Source: Alteribacillus bidgolensis
GTDB lineage: Bacteria; Bacillota; Bacilli; Bacillales; Marinococcaceae
Assembly: GCF_002886255.1 (NCBI RefSeq)
Contig: NZ_KZ614149.1
Span: forward strand, 1,364,001-1,428,000
Length of the DNA stretch: 64,000 nt
Direction: 5' to 3'
This document shows, in pieces, positions 8,491-18,524 of the stretch. Under the pieces are notes generated by a model. It saw nothing but the letters and a program-made list of their open reading frames with translations. It did no database searches and was not told the DNA's origin. Position numbers and translations under genes: made by a program. The stretch's first letter is position 1; every line of letters begins with the position of its first letter.

Positions 8491-10233
8491 TTAATAAATA
8501 GCTGGTTCACCTATTGGCTCTCCAAAACTTGTTTCCAAGTAATCAAAATCACAACCTTTATCAGCTTGTTGTATATGATTTAAATACATCCATCCAAAAC
8601 CACGACGGAATCGAGGAGAGGGTTTTTTTCCATTCTGCTTGTCTTTGTTCTAGTTCTTCATCTGATATTTCAATTTTTATAGACCTGTTATAAACATCAA
8701 CAGTGATAATATCTTCAGTATTTACAAGAGCTAGTGGACCGCCGACATACGACTCTGGTGCAACATGAAGAATACATGAACCATAACTTGTTCCACTCAT
8801 ACGTACGTCAGAAATTCGTACCATATCTCTTACCCCTTGTTTAACCAATTTCTTTGGGATCGGTAACATCCCCCATTCCGGCATACCAGGTCCACCTTTT
8901 GGTCCTACATTTCGAAGAATTAAGATATGGTTTTCGGTTACTTCAGCATTTTCATCATCTGTGAAAGCTTTTAATGATGGATAATCATCAAATACAATGG
9001 CAGGACCTGAATGTTTTAAAAATTTTGGATTACAGGCACTTGCTTTAATGACACATCCATTAGGAGCCAAGCTGCCTTTCAGTACGGCAAGAGACCCTTC
9101 TTTATATACTGGTCATCCAGCTTACGAATTATATCATTATTATAAACTTCCGCATTTTGGATCACATTTCCTATTGTTTCCCCGACCACTGTCATTTCAT
9201 CAAGATGAAGAAATGATCGCAACCGGTTCATCATACCATGAATACCACCCGCATAATAAAAGTCTTCCATTAAATACAGGTCTCCACTTGGTCGAATGTT
9301 TGCGATTACAGGAATGTCTCTACTAATTCGGTCAAAATCATCCATGCTTATATTACATTCGGCCCGTCTTGCCATCGCTATTATATGAATAATAGAGTTG
9401 GTGGAACCTCCTAAAGCCATGGCTGTGACAATGCCGTTTACGAATGATTTTTTAGTGAGAATTTTTCCCGGTGTCAAATCTTCCCACACCATCTCTACAA
9501 TTCTTTTTCCCGCTTTTGAACACATTCGGTTATGATTTGTATCCACTGCTGGTATGGAAGAAGCACCTGGTATACACATACCCATGGCATCAACAATGGA
9601 AGTCATCGTACTTGCTGTTCCCATTGTCATACAGGTTCCTGCACTACGAGCTAACCCACCGCATATTCCTTCTAGTTCTCTATCACAAATATTACCAACG
9701 CGGTATTCATCCCAAGATTTAAAAGCATCTGAACCAGACCCAAGTGTCTCTCCACGATAGTTCCCTCTTAACATCGGTCCAGCAGGAATGAAAATGGCAG
9801 GAATTTGAACACTAATAGCACCAAGCATTAATCCAGGTGTTGTCTTATCACAACCCCCCATTAATATAGCTCCATCTATAGGATAAGATCGCAATAATTC
9901 TTCTACTTCCATAGCTAACAAGTTTCTATATAGTAATGGAGAAGGCTTATTAATACTTTCAAAAAGTGACATACATGGTATTTCTAAAGGGAGTCCTCCA
10001 GATTGGAGAACTCCTCGTTTTACATCTTCTACTCGATCTTTGAAATGGTGATGGCAAGGATTTATATCAGACCATGTGTTTAGAATCCCAATTATAGGTG
10101 AACCATCCCAATCATCTATTCCAAAACCCATTTGCATCATACGGGAACGGTGGTTAAAACTTCTAAAATCACCTGCATCTAACCATTTGGCACTCCGAAG
10201 CATTTCTGGTGTTATTACATTATTGTTATTCAT
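8491..10233 (-). pseudogene. IlvD/Edd-family sugar-acid dehydratase with two frameshifts
   Basis: The 5' part (from the ATG at 10231-10233 after TAGGAG) encodes about 384 residues of an IlvD/Edd dehydratase, with GGCDKTTPG and GTCMTMGTASTM cluster regions. The frame breaks near 9095-9105, where KEGSLAVLKGSLAP is recovered by shifting one base. It breaks again in an A7 run near 8628, after which the C-terminus continues to a TAA at 8491. Reassembled length is about 580 aa, normal for arabonate/galactonate-type dehydratases. It sits directly downstream of TctC/TctA, so it probably served catabolism of an imported sugar acid. Both breaks lie in short repeats, so sequencing error is possible. Confidence 0.75.
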
Positions 10234-10275
10234 AAGCACACTCCTACTTCTCTATTTATGATATAAAAAGCGGTG

Positions 10276-11302
10276 TTACTCATTACTTTTATTAATTTCT
10301 GTATATAATTGCTGCCTTTCTTCCATAAGATTTTCTGCCTCTTCTGGGTTCATATATTCTGGCTCCATCCCATAGCCTTTAGCTTTTTCTATATACTCTT
10401 CATTTTTCGTTGCCTTTTCGACTGCTTGTGTAAAAGTATTTACAATGTCATCTGGTGTTTCAGGTGGGAATCCCATGAAAAAGAACTTTTCAAACGTTGA
10501 ATCTATACCTAATTCTTTGAAAGTAGGAACCTCTGGAAAGTACTCTAATCTTTCTTCGGAAAGTACCCCTAAAGCTTTCATATCACCAGATTCCAGATAA
10601 TCATTTACTAATCCCAGTTGAATTGGAATGACATCCAACTGTCCTCCAAGGAGAGCAGCGTTTCTTTCTGAGAAATCACCAGCATCTACAAGATTAAATT
10701 TAGCATCTGTTTTTTCTTGTATATCTAGTAGTTGAAAATGAGTAAAGGCACCAACAGAAGTACCTATATTAATTTCTTCAGGATTCTCAACCGCATCTTC
10801 TATTAGATCTTTAGCATCTTCATATTCAGAATCTGCTCGTACCACCACACCATTTACCATGGTCAATTGCACTTATTCCAGCTATTTTAAAGTCTGAGTA
10901 TTTGTTCTCCGTCAAACCTAGAATGTTATTAATTAAAATATTATTATGGAAGAATAAAACTCTATATCCATCAGGGTCTGACTTAAGAAGTTCTTGCGCT
11001 CCTACACTCCCACTAGAACCAGTTACATTTTGTACGACAATGGAAACACCTAATTCATCTTTAAGATATTCTGCTAAAAGACGTGCATTACGATCAGTAT
11101 CTCCTCCTGCTGATGCAGGAACTACCATTTCTATTGATTTTTCAGGATATCCCGATGCCGCCTCTTTTTTCTCCTCTTCAGTATCAGAAGTATTAGCGGA
11201 GCTGTTATCGGTTGAACTAGATTCACTACAAGCAGCCAAAAAAGCAACCATGGCAAATATAGCAATCAAGTACCCAGTTCTTTTTTCAAAAAGGTCAATC
11301 AT
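10276..11302 (-). pseudogene. tctC: TctC-family tripartite tricarboxylate transporter binding protein, frameshifted
   Basis: The start (ATG at 11300-11302) follows AAAGGAG and overlaps the end of tctA. A lipoprotein signal with FLAAC precedes a low-complexity Ser/Thr/Glu linker. The mature domain begins YPEKSIEMVVPASAGGDTD, a TctC/Bug signature. Around 10858-10862 a one-base shift breaks the frame. The rest resumes as NGVVVRADS and runs to KSNE at 10276. Intact, it would be an extracytoplasmic solute-binding protein of about 340 aa. No tctB is present between it and tctA. Confidence 0.75.
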
Positions 11303-12458
11303 ATAAAACATCTCCTTTTCCTCTGTAGTTTTTCCAAGCCTTTAAAACAACAGTGAGTAATGCGATGCTCCAAAATAATAAAGGAATAGGACTTATTAAA
11401 AATGGTAAAAAGTCTCCTTGTGTAGCCATTAACCCTCTTCTTAAATTTGTTTCTGCTATTGGGCCTAATATAAATCCTAAAATCACAGGGGTGATTGGAA
11501 ATTTTAGTTTGATTAATACGTATCCTAAAATACCGAAAAATAGTAATGCCCCCATGTCGAATACTCTATTATTTTCTGCAAAAGCACCAACTGCACAAAG
11601 TACAATGATAATCGGTAACAACAGATGTCTAGGGATGCTCAAAATTTTAATAAAAATCTTCATTCCATAAAACAGAAAGATGATCATGGCTATATTAGCA
11701 ATAATTAAGGCGGCGAAAATCCCATAAACGATATCAGTATTTTGAGAGAAAAATAACGGTCCTGGTTGAATGCCATGTATAACAAGACCACCAATAAGCA
11801 TTGCTGTTACCGTATCCCCTGGAATTCCTAGAGCCATAAGAGGCACTAGTGCGCCGCCAACGGCTGCATTATTAGCACTTTCAGATGCTACTACCCCTTC
11901 TGGAGTTCCCTTGCCGAATTTCTCAGGTGTTTTAGACTGATTTTTGGCCGTGGCATATGCCACAATATTACCTGTACCACCACCGATTCCAAGTAGAATC
12001 CCTATTCCAATACCTATAAAACTCGAGCGCAAGAAGTTCCAAAATTGGTTAGCAAACTCTTTTAAAGAAAATCCAAAGCCTTTTACTTTATCAATCGAAA
12101 TTTTTTTTGACAATGAATTGATTTTATTTTCTGATATTTTGATTATTTCACTGACAGCAAAAAGCCCAATAAGAGCTGGAAGTAAGTTGAACCCAGCGTT
12201 TAATTGATCCATTCCAAAGGTAAAACGAGCATAGGCATCTATTGGTGCAGATCCTACCATCGCAACGGATATACCTAATAAAGCACTTAACATACCTTTG
12301 ATAATTGAGCCCTCGGATAAGCTAGAGATTAGTGTTAAGGCAAACATGGTAATGGAAAAGTATTCCATAGGGCCAAAACGTAAAGCAATTTCCGCAAGTG
12401 GAGGCGCTATCAAAATTAGTGCTGCAATACTCAGCAGCCCTCCTAAAAAGGAAAACAC
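11295..12458 (-). pseudogene. tctA: TctA-family transporter, 5'-truncated
   Basis: The frame encodes the C-terminal 387 residues of a TctA large membrane subunit. It includes GIGGGTGNIVAYATAK, the conserved LGIPGDTVTAMLIGGL and GPLFF motifs. TctA is normally about 500 aa, so roughly the first 100 residues are gone. Homology stops near 12460 and is replaced by an opposite-strand fragment of a sigma-54 activator. Promoter, start and N-terminal helices are therefore lost, and with tctB missing the transporter should be dead. Confidence 0.8.
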
Positions 12459-12463
12459 AATCC

Positions 12464-12535
12464 CATGGCGGAACTATCTTTTTAGATGAAATAGGTGAAA
12501 TTTAACTGTGCAGCTCTTCCAGACAATTTATTGGT
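12464..12535 (+). pseudogene. Walker B fragment of a sigma-54 activator
   Basis: The plus strand reads HGGTIFLDEIGEI, the Walker B region of NtrC-family AAA+ domains, then an in-frame stop. One base over, it continues LTVQLFQT, as expected for this family. Only about 24 residues remain. It abuts the truncated 5' end of tctA on the opposite strand, so it marks a rearrangement breakpoint. Confidence 0.65.
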
Positions 12536-12751
12536 GGATGCAGCAGTTAGTGACGGTTGCGTCCTTTCATATTTTTTATTTAAAACTTCGTTATATTTGT
12601 GTAGAACCCTGTGTGGAAAACTTAATCTGCACCATTCGTTTTGACTTCACAATCAAACTCATAGGAAAATAAAAAATCTACATTACGAAAAAGGGTTTTC
12701 TTTAAAAATGTAGAAAAGATGTGAAGTAAAATATTGGAAAGGAGAATGTAT

Positions 12752-13342
12752 GTGTTTACATTCCGGAGATTAAATCGTTACATGTCCATACTACTGGCTT
12801 GGGTCGTTCTAGCTTCCCCTACAGTTGGTGAAGCAGCGTTTGGAGATCAAAATTTGTATAAAGGTATGCAACACGATGATGTTGTTGTATTACAGGATCA
12901 ACTTAAATCCATCGGTTTATTTCAATATCATACATCCACAGGATACTTTGGACCAATTACATACCAAGCTGTAATAGACTTTCAGCAAGAACAAAACATT
13001 GATGTGGATGGAATAGTTGGTCCGGAAACTTTTTCTGCTTTGAAAAATCGCCAAACTACGATTGAGTCTAATCAAATATTACATTTAGGAAGCAGAGGAC
13101 AATCTGTTGTTAACCTTCAGAATCGTTTGAAACTTATGGGGTTCTATCCATCTAAAGTAGACGGTATATATGGTCCGATTACGAAACAAGCAGTCATTGA
13201 TTTTCAGAAGGATCATGAGTTATTAGTTGATGGGATCGCCGGCCCACAAACGCTCAAAACAATTGAAGACCTAAGAGAAAAAGAAAAAGAGGAAGCAAAT
13301 GAAAATGCTGGACAACGATTAACGGGAGAAGCGCTTGATTAA
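12752..13342 (+). CDS. secreted protein with two peptidoglycan-binding domains
   Basis: A GTG start at 12752 is preferred because AAAGGAG lies seven bases upstream; the in-frame ATG at 12746 is too close to that site. The 196-aa protein has a signal peptide (LLAWVVLASPTVGEAAF). Two PG_binding_1 repeats follow, each with the D-G-I-x-G-P-x-T pattern (roughly residues 38-95 and 108-168), and then an acidic tail. There is no catalytic domain. By family it should bind cell-wall or spore-cortex peptidoglycan outside the membrane. It stands alone with a strong terminator downstream. Confidence 0.85.
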   Translation: MFTFRRLNRYMSILLAWVVLASPTVGEAAFGDQNLYKGMQHDDVVVLQDQLKSIGLFQYHTSTGYFGPITYQAVIDFQQEQNIDVDGIVGPETFSALKNRQTTIESNQILHLGSRGQSVVNLQNRLKLMGFYPSKVDGIYGPITKQAVIDFQKDHELLVDGIAGPQTLKTIEDLREKEKEEANENAGQRLTGEALD

Positions 13343-13420
13343 GGTAAAAAGCTGCTAATGGAAACGCCGAAAGGAATCAAGCAAGAAACATATCTTCATT
13401 CATATAATCAGTTCCATATA

Positions 13421-13462
13421 AGAAATGGCCCGCTTTCCGAATGAAAGGCGGGCCATTTCTTA
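13421..13462 (+). terminator. strong intrinsic terminator
   Basis: AGAAATGGCCCGC...TTT pairs with AAAGGCGGGCCATTTCT with a small loop, followed by T-rich sequence. It closes the peptidoglycan-binding gene. Confidence 0.8.
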
Positions 13463-13634
13463 TGATTTCTCAAACTGCTCTTACAGTATTATTTTGCAAA
13501 TTTACTTTTTACACTTTTGATATCTTGTAAGCACTTACATCCAACAACAAAGGGTGATATAGTATTAATCACAGTAAGGGGCCAACATCAATACGTTCAT
13601 TTTTGCAAATTTTAAAATACAAGGAGGGATGCAC

Positions 13635-15731
13635 ATGGTACTAGATAAAAGGAGAACCTTTATTTTAAATCAGATGTACCACAACAATGGCATCGTTAAT
13701 ATGAAACTGCTTAAGAACAAATTAGGCGTCTCTCAGAGAACAATTTATTATGATTTGGACCAAATTAACTGCTGGTTGGAATGCAAAGGACTTAAACCTA
13801 TACAAAAAGCACGTGGAAAAGGATTTTATTTAACAGTTGATACCTGTAAAGAGCTGCCTTCGCGATTAACGTTGAAAAACCAATGGGAGTACCGATTCTC
13901 TCAAAAGGAGCGCATTCAGATTATTCTCCTCATGTTGGTTACACGTTCTACCTCCTTACAAGAACTTATGGACACAACACAAGTGAGTCGTGGTACGATG
14001 TTTCGCGATCTCAAAAAAGCGAGCAAAGAGCTGGAATATTTTGAGATGAAGTTAACTTATGAGAAACGATCCGGCTATCAAATCATTGGTCAAGAACAAA
14101 AAAAGCACCAGTTGATGTCAAACGTAATCAGTTATATCCTTACTGCTAAAGATTCACCTCATCTAAACGAAAAGCTGCATGACATACTGTATCCATCATC
14201 AAATAACAATGATGATCGTTTAAAACCTTTTTTAAAAAAAGAACTAGCCTCGATCGAAAAAACATTAAACGTATCTTTTACAGAAAATGTGATACAGTAC
14301 TTAGTTCTGCAAATAATGATTGCCATCAAACAAAAAAATCGTTCTGTATCACATGAGATCGATAAGGAAGAGATCCAAATCTTGCAAAAAACCAAAGCAT
14401 ACCAATCGATCGAAAAGCTAAATGATTCGTTGCAAGAGCAAGAGTTTGGCTCTATCCCTTCTCACGAAATGCTTTTACTGACCATGCAGCTTCTTGGTTC
14501 GCGCGTCCATCACGAACACATAACAGGAACATGTACGAAAGAAATGAGCCAACTTCAAATGGTAGTTAAAAAAATCATTGATGATTTTCAGCTGATTGGG
14601 TGTCTGATTTTTGCAGACCGTAAACAACTAGAAGAGAATTTATTCACGCATTTAAAACCAGCTTTTTACCGATTGAAATATGATATTTCCACCAATAACC
14701 ATTATTTAGAGGAGATTCAAAAGCATTATCCGGATGTTTTCTATTTAACAAAGCGATCCCTTTCTCACCTGGAATCATTTATAGGTAAAGACATTCCAGA
14801 TGAGGAAGCAGCCTATATAGCCATGCATTTCGGGGGATGGCTCCGTCGTGAAAATCAGAACACTGCTAAAAAATACAAAGCAATGGTTGTTTGTGAAAAC
14901 GGTATTGCTGCTTCCGGTATGCTTCGCTCACAACTGGAAACATTACTTCCTGACATTATGATCCTCCACACCGTTTCCATCCGAGAATATAATCAATCAG
15001 ACTATCAAGTTGATATCGTCTTTTCTACCTCTTATATAAAACAAAAGCAAGCTCCGGTTATATATGTTCCTGCTCTTTTGATTGATAAAGATCGTGAAAA
15101 CATCGTCCATCAGGTAAAGACCATATTAGAATCTATAAACCCTGTAGATCAGGAAGTCTCATTGCTTATGGCGATGATTGAAGAACATGCCACCATTCAT
15201 CAACCAGGAGTACTAAAAGAAAAGCTTGCACAATGTATTGGAAATCAATATTCACTCACAAAGGAGACGTACAAACCTATGCTAGATGAGTTACTCACAC
15301 AAGACATGATCCAATTGGAAGAGGCGGTGACAAGCTGGGAAGAAGCGATTCGTGTATCCGCAGCCCCACTTCTTAAAAATGAAAGCATAAACCAACGTTA
15401 TGTCGAAGCCATGATCCATAATGTCTATGAAAATGGCCCTTATGTTGTCATCTCTCCGAATATTGCGATTCCACATGCAAGGCCAGAACAAGGTGTCAAT
15501 CGTTTAGGAATGAGTTTTCTACGTTTAAAAAAACCCGTTGCCTTCTCCGACCAAGCGAAACACCAGGCTTCTCTTGTCATTGTGTTAGCTGCAATTGATA
15601 ATGAAACACACTTAAAAGCATTATCTCAATTAACAGAGATGCTTTCTGAACCAGGTAATACCGATCGCTTGATTCAGTCAGCGGACGCTGATGATATCTT
15701 AGCGATCGTCAAACAATATTCTTTAAACTAA
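13635..15731 (+). CDS. BglG-family regulator with PRDs, EIIB-like and EIIA domains (UlaR type)
   Basis: The start at 13635 follows AGGAGGG. The 698-aa protein has an N-terminal winged helix (LGVSQRTIYYDLDQIN), a second DNA-binding segment and two PTS regulation domains. Near residue 420 is an EIIB-like domain (VVCENGIAASGMLRSQL), and at the C-terminus an EIIA(fru/mtl) domain with the phosphorylatable His in IAIPHAR. It directly precedes UlaB and UlaA. By family it activates the PTS genes when phosphorylation shows substrate is present. As no separate EIIA gene is nearby, the C-terminal domain may also serve as EIIA for the transporter. This is inference. Confidence 0.85.
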   Translation: MVLDKRRTFILNQMYHNNGIVNMKLLKNKLGVSQRTIYYDLDQINCWLECKGLKPIQKARGKGFYLTVDTCKELPSRLTLKNQWEYRFSQKERIQIILLMLVTRSTSLQELMDTTQVSRGTMFRDLKKASKELEYFEMKLTYEKRSGYQIIGQEQKKHQLMSNVISYILTAKDSPHLNEKLHDILYPSSNNNDDRLKPFLKKELASIEKTLNVSFTENVIQYLVLQIMIAIKQKNRSVSHEIDKEEIQILQKTKAYQSIEKLNDSLQEQEFGSIPSHEMLLLTMQLLGSRVHHEHITGTCTKEMSQLQMVVKKIIDDFQLIGCLIFADRKQLEENLFTHLKPAFYRLKYDISTNNHYLEEIQKHYPDVFYLTKRSLSHLESFIGKDIPDEEAAYIAMHFGGWLRRENQNTAKKYKAMVVCENGIAASGMLRSQLETLLPDIMILHTVSIREYNQSDYQVDIVFSTSYIKQKQAPVIYVPALLIDKDRENIVHQVKTILESINPVDQEVSLLMAMIEEHATIHQPGVLKEKLAQCIGNQYSLTKETYKPMLDELLTQDMIQLEEAVTSWEEAIRVSAAPLLKNESINQRYVEAMIHNVYENGPYVVISPNIAIPHARPEQGVNRLGMSFLRLKKPVAFSDQAKHQASLVIVLAAIDNETHLKALSQLTEMLSEPGNTDRLIQSADADDILAIVKQYSLN

Positions 15732-15750
15732 TAAAGAGGAGGAATGTTTG

Positions 15751-16020
15751 ATGAAAAAGATATTAGTTGTATGTGGAAATGGCTTGGGAAGCTCGATGAT
15801 CGTAGAGATGAATGTAAAAAACATTTTAAAAGATATGAATGTGGAGGCAGAGGTTTCGCACACCGATTTAACTACGGCTAAAACAGAACATGCAGACCTT
15901 TACATTGGATCGGCGGAGATTCTCGGTAATATCGATGATGGCAGTCGTAATATTGCTCTTTTAAACAATCTATTAGATAAAGATGAACTTCGCCAAGCAT
16001 TAGAAAACAATTTTAAATAA
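15751..16020 (+). CDS. ulaB: PTS ascorbate-type EIIB component
   Basis: This 89-aa protein starts at the ATG at 15751 after GAGGAGG; a TTG one codon earlier is less likely. It begins MKKILVVCGNGLGSSMIVEM, the phosphocysteine loop of the lactose/ascorbate EIIB fold, with Cys8 as phosphoacceptor. It should relay phosphate from EIIA to the sugar bound by UlaA in the cytoplasm. It is 19 bases after the regulator and 20 bases before ulaA, forming one operon. Confidence 0.9.
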   Translation: MKKILVVCGNGLGSSMIVEMNVKNILKDMNVEAEVSHTDLTTAKTEHADLYIGSAEILGNIDDGSRNIALLNNLLDKDELRQALENNFK

Positions 16021-16040
16021 AGGCAAAGGGGGACACATGA

Positions 16041-17408
16041 ATGGTCGACCTTATTATGAATGACCTTTTAGGGACACCGGAAATTTTAGTAGGGTTATTT
16101 GCGCTAATTGGCCTTTTAGCCCAACGAAAAGCGATCGCTGACGTTATATCCGGTACACTTAAAACCGTGCTCGGATTTGTGATTTTGGGCGCAGGTGCTA
16201 CCGTCATTATTGGCTCACTAGATCAATTTAGCAGTATGTTCACCCACGCTTTTAACGTCAGTGGGGTCATACCAAACAATGAAGCTATTGTTGCTGTTGC
16301 TCAAGATACGTTTGGCACTGAAACAGCAATGATCATGTTATTTGGGATGATTACAAATATTATTCTAGCTCGCCTTACACCATTTAAATATATATTCCTT
16401 ACCGGGCATCATGTGATGTTTATGGCTTGCTTAATCTCAGTTATTTTGACGACTGGCGGGATGTCCGGTATACCGATGATCGCCCTTGGTGCTATTATAC
16501 TTGGTTCTTTGATGGTTCTCTCTCCGGCTCTATTACAGCCATACACAAAAGAGGTCACACAATCTGATGACATTGCTGTTGGACATTTTGGTTCCATTGG
16601 CTACTTTGCTGCTGGCTTTATCGGAAAACGTGTTGGCAATAAATCCAAATCGACAGAAGAAATTAAAGTACCAAAATCGCTCGGATTTCTTCGTGACACA
16701 ACGGTGGCTGTCTCACTGACAATGGTAGTTCTTTTTATTGCCCTTGGCTTATTTGTTGGACCAACTTTTATCGAAGCTGAACTGAGCGAAGGCCAAAATT
16801 TTCTTATTTTCTCATTTATGCAAGGGCTTACGTTTGCCGCTGGCGTCTACGTGATTTTGACCGGGGTCCGTATGCTGCTTGGTGAAATTGTACCGGCTTT
16901 TAAAGGGATTGCTGACAAAATTGTTCCGAATGCAAAACCAGCCTTGGACTGTCCAGCCGTCTTCCCTTTTGCCAATAACGCTGTCATTATCGGTTTTATA
17001 TTCAGTTTTATTGCAGGCCTAGTAAGCATGCTTTTGCTTCCGTTATTCGGTTTAGCCGTTATCATACCTGGTCTAGTTCCTCACTTCTTTACCGGTGCTG
17101 CTGCCGGTGTATTCGGAAATGCGACCGGCGGCCGCAGAGGAGCTATCATTGGCTCCATCGCAAACGGTGTGATGATCAGCTTCCTGCCCGCTTTACTGTT
17201 GCCCGTTCTTGGCACGTTGGGCTTCCAAAGCACAACATTTGGAGATGCTGACTTTGGCGTTGTTGGTCTCGTATTTGGAAGTTTAATAGCATTAATACCA
17301 TCAAATGTTTTCTTTACGATTATTGTGCTAGCTATTCTCGCAGTACTATTCGCATTGGGTTGGAAATTACGAAAAGAAAGGAAAGAAGATAACAAAAAGA
17401 TTGCTTAA
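16041..17408 (+). CDS. ulaA: PTS ascorbate-specific EIIC permease
   Basis: This 455-aa protein has about 11 membrane segments and the SgaT/UlaA signatures GVFGNATGGRRGA near residue 358 and LTGHHVMFMA near residue 118. It should form the membrane channel that imports and phosphorylates L-ascorbate or a related compound. A GGGGG site precedes the ATG, which lies 20 bases after ulaB. The catabolic genes ulaD/E/F/G are not adjacent, so breakdown must be encoded elsewhere or the substrate differs from ascorbate. A terminator follows directly. Confidence 0.9.
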   Translation: MVDLIMNDLLGTPEILVGLFALIGLLAQRKAIADVISGTLKTVLGFVILGAGATVIIGSLDQFSSMFTHAFNVSGVIPNNEAIVAVAQDTFGTETAMIMLFGMITNIILARLTPFKYIFLTGHHVMFMACLISVILTTGGMSGIPMIALGAIILGSLMVLSPALLQPYTKEVTQSDDIAVGHFGSIGYFAAGFIGKRVGNKSKSTEEIKVPKSLGFLRDTTVAVSLTMVVLFIALGLFVGPTFIEAELSEGQNFLIFSFMQGLTFAAGVYVILTGVRMLLGEIVPAFKGIADKIVPNAKPALDCPAVFPFANNAVIIGFIFSFIAGLVSMLLLPLFGLAVIIPGLVPHFFTGAAAGVFGNATGGRRGAIIGSIANGVMISFLPALLLPVLGTLGFQSTTFGDADFGVVGLVFGSLIALIPSNVFFTIIVLAILAVLFALGWKLRKERKEDNKKIA

Positions 17409-17419
17409 CTTCAGGTAAT

Positions 17420-17448
17420 GCAGCCAGACGAGCGCTGGCTGCTTTATT
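17420..17448 (+). terminator. intrinsic terminator after ulaA
   Basis: GCAGCCAG and CTGGCTGC form an 8-base stem with a 7-base loop, followed by TTTATTG. It closes the regulator-ulaB-ulaA operon. Confidence 0.75.
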
Positions 17449-17633
17449 GTGATTTTAAAACATTTCTTTTCCTTTTTATAGATATTAACATATCCCTTAT
17501 AAAAATCATTTTTCTAGATCAGCACCTTGTATAGGTATCTACATAGGAAAACAGAGTAAGGGTATTCCCAGCTCCGTTTTACCGTCCAAGTATACTTTTT
17601 GTTAATACGCAACTAGCTTTTCTGCATAAAAGT

Positions 17634-17785
17634 TTATTGATAAAGCTTGCTGCCAGACTTTTTAAATTCTTCTGCTTTTTCCTGCATACCTTGTTTTATA
17701 GCATTTCTTGTATTCATGCTTTTTCTTTAGCATAATTTCTTATGTCACGTGAGATTTTCATACTGCAAAACTTCGGACCACACGC
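17634..17785 (-). pseudogene. thiC: 3' remnant of thiC
   Basis: Read in two frames on the minus strand, this gives CGPKFCSMKISRDIR and YAKEK. After a one-base shift it continues NAIKQGMQEKAEEFKKSGSKLYQ to a TAA at 17634. The motif with the CGP.FCSMKISRDIR cluster cysteines and the GMxEKAxEFKxxGSxLY tail are the C-terminus of phosphomethylpyrimidine synthase. The first cluster Cys is only recovered with another shift. The rest of the gene is absent. The surrounding 17449-17968 holds no other recognisable gene. Confidence 0.65.
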
Positions 17786-17968
17786 TCACAGATCCTCCAT
17801 TAGGATTGCTTCTGGATACGAGTTCCAAACCTGATTAAATTGGAAAAATATTACATTTAAGGAAATATAATATATTCCTATTTCATTATTTAGATTAGAA
17901 GCAAGCTCTTTATTCCTTTTATTATTACTTTCATCTAGTACTGTTATTCTAATAATACGCACTGTGAT

Positions 17969-18382
17969 TTATACTTCAGCTCGTTTACGATAGCCTTGTT
18001 TTGACTGAAAAAAGATGTTCTCTAGTGAAAAGGCCATTCTGTTTGCCAATAAAACATAAACAGACATCGCTAATAGTGCTAAATCAAATTCAAATCCATC
18101 CAAAAATCCTGCTGAAAATTTTACCGTAAACATAGCACCTATCATAATAAAGACGAATAAAATGGATACTATTTTCGTCCCCAAACCTAGTATCAATAGT
18201 AGACCGCCAATAAGCTCAATAACAGCAACAATATAAGCTAAAAATCCAGGAACACCAATACTTTCAAAGAAACCAACGGTATTGCTGATTCCTCCTTGAA
18301 ATTTATCCAGACCATGAATGAAAAATATGAGACCTAAAACAATTCTTAAGATGAGAGCTCCTATCTCTTGTTTGCTTACCAT
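17969..18382 (-). CDS. DoxX-family membrane protein
   Basis: This 137-aa protein has four predicted membrane segments and the DoxX signature ILRIVLGLIFFIHGLDKF at the N-terminus. The start follows AAAGGAG at nine bases. DoxX proteins are linked to quinone and thiol stress; B. subtilis CatD (YfiD) is one and is controlled by YodB/CatR. The divergent gene at 18525 encodes an HxlR/YodB-type regulator, so the pair resembles that quinone-response locus. No catechol dioxygenase (catE) is adjacent. Confidence 0.85.
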   Translation of the reverse strand: MVSKQEIGALILRIVLGLIFFIHGLDKFQGGISNTVGFFESIGVPGFLAYIVAVIELIGGLLLILGLGTKIVSILFVFIMIGAMFTVKFSAGFLDGFEFDLALLAMSVYVLLANRMAFSLENIFFQSKQGYRKRAEV

Positions 18383-18429
18383 CCTCTACCACTCCTTTGT
18401 TTTTTCTTAATCATTTAATTACTTTTCGT

Positions 18430-18443
18430 AAGTAAGTTTACTT
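18430..18443. promoter_or_regulatory. palindromic operator candidate between doxX and the HxlR-type gene
   Basis: AAGTAAGTTTACTT is a 14-base palindrome (AAGTAA/TTACTT, 2-base centre). It lies 48 bases upstream of the DoxX start and 82 bases upstream of the regulator. A wider CGTAA/TTACG pair (18427-18431 and 18455-18459) surrounds it. Placement suits a YodB-type repressor acting on both genes. Binding is inferred. Confidence 0.45.
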
Positions 18444-18524
18444 TAATAACTTAATTACGTCAATATATAAATTTACTAATAATAAATAGTCGTGGTAAAA
18501 TCTTCTCATAAGGAGTGATAAAAC

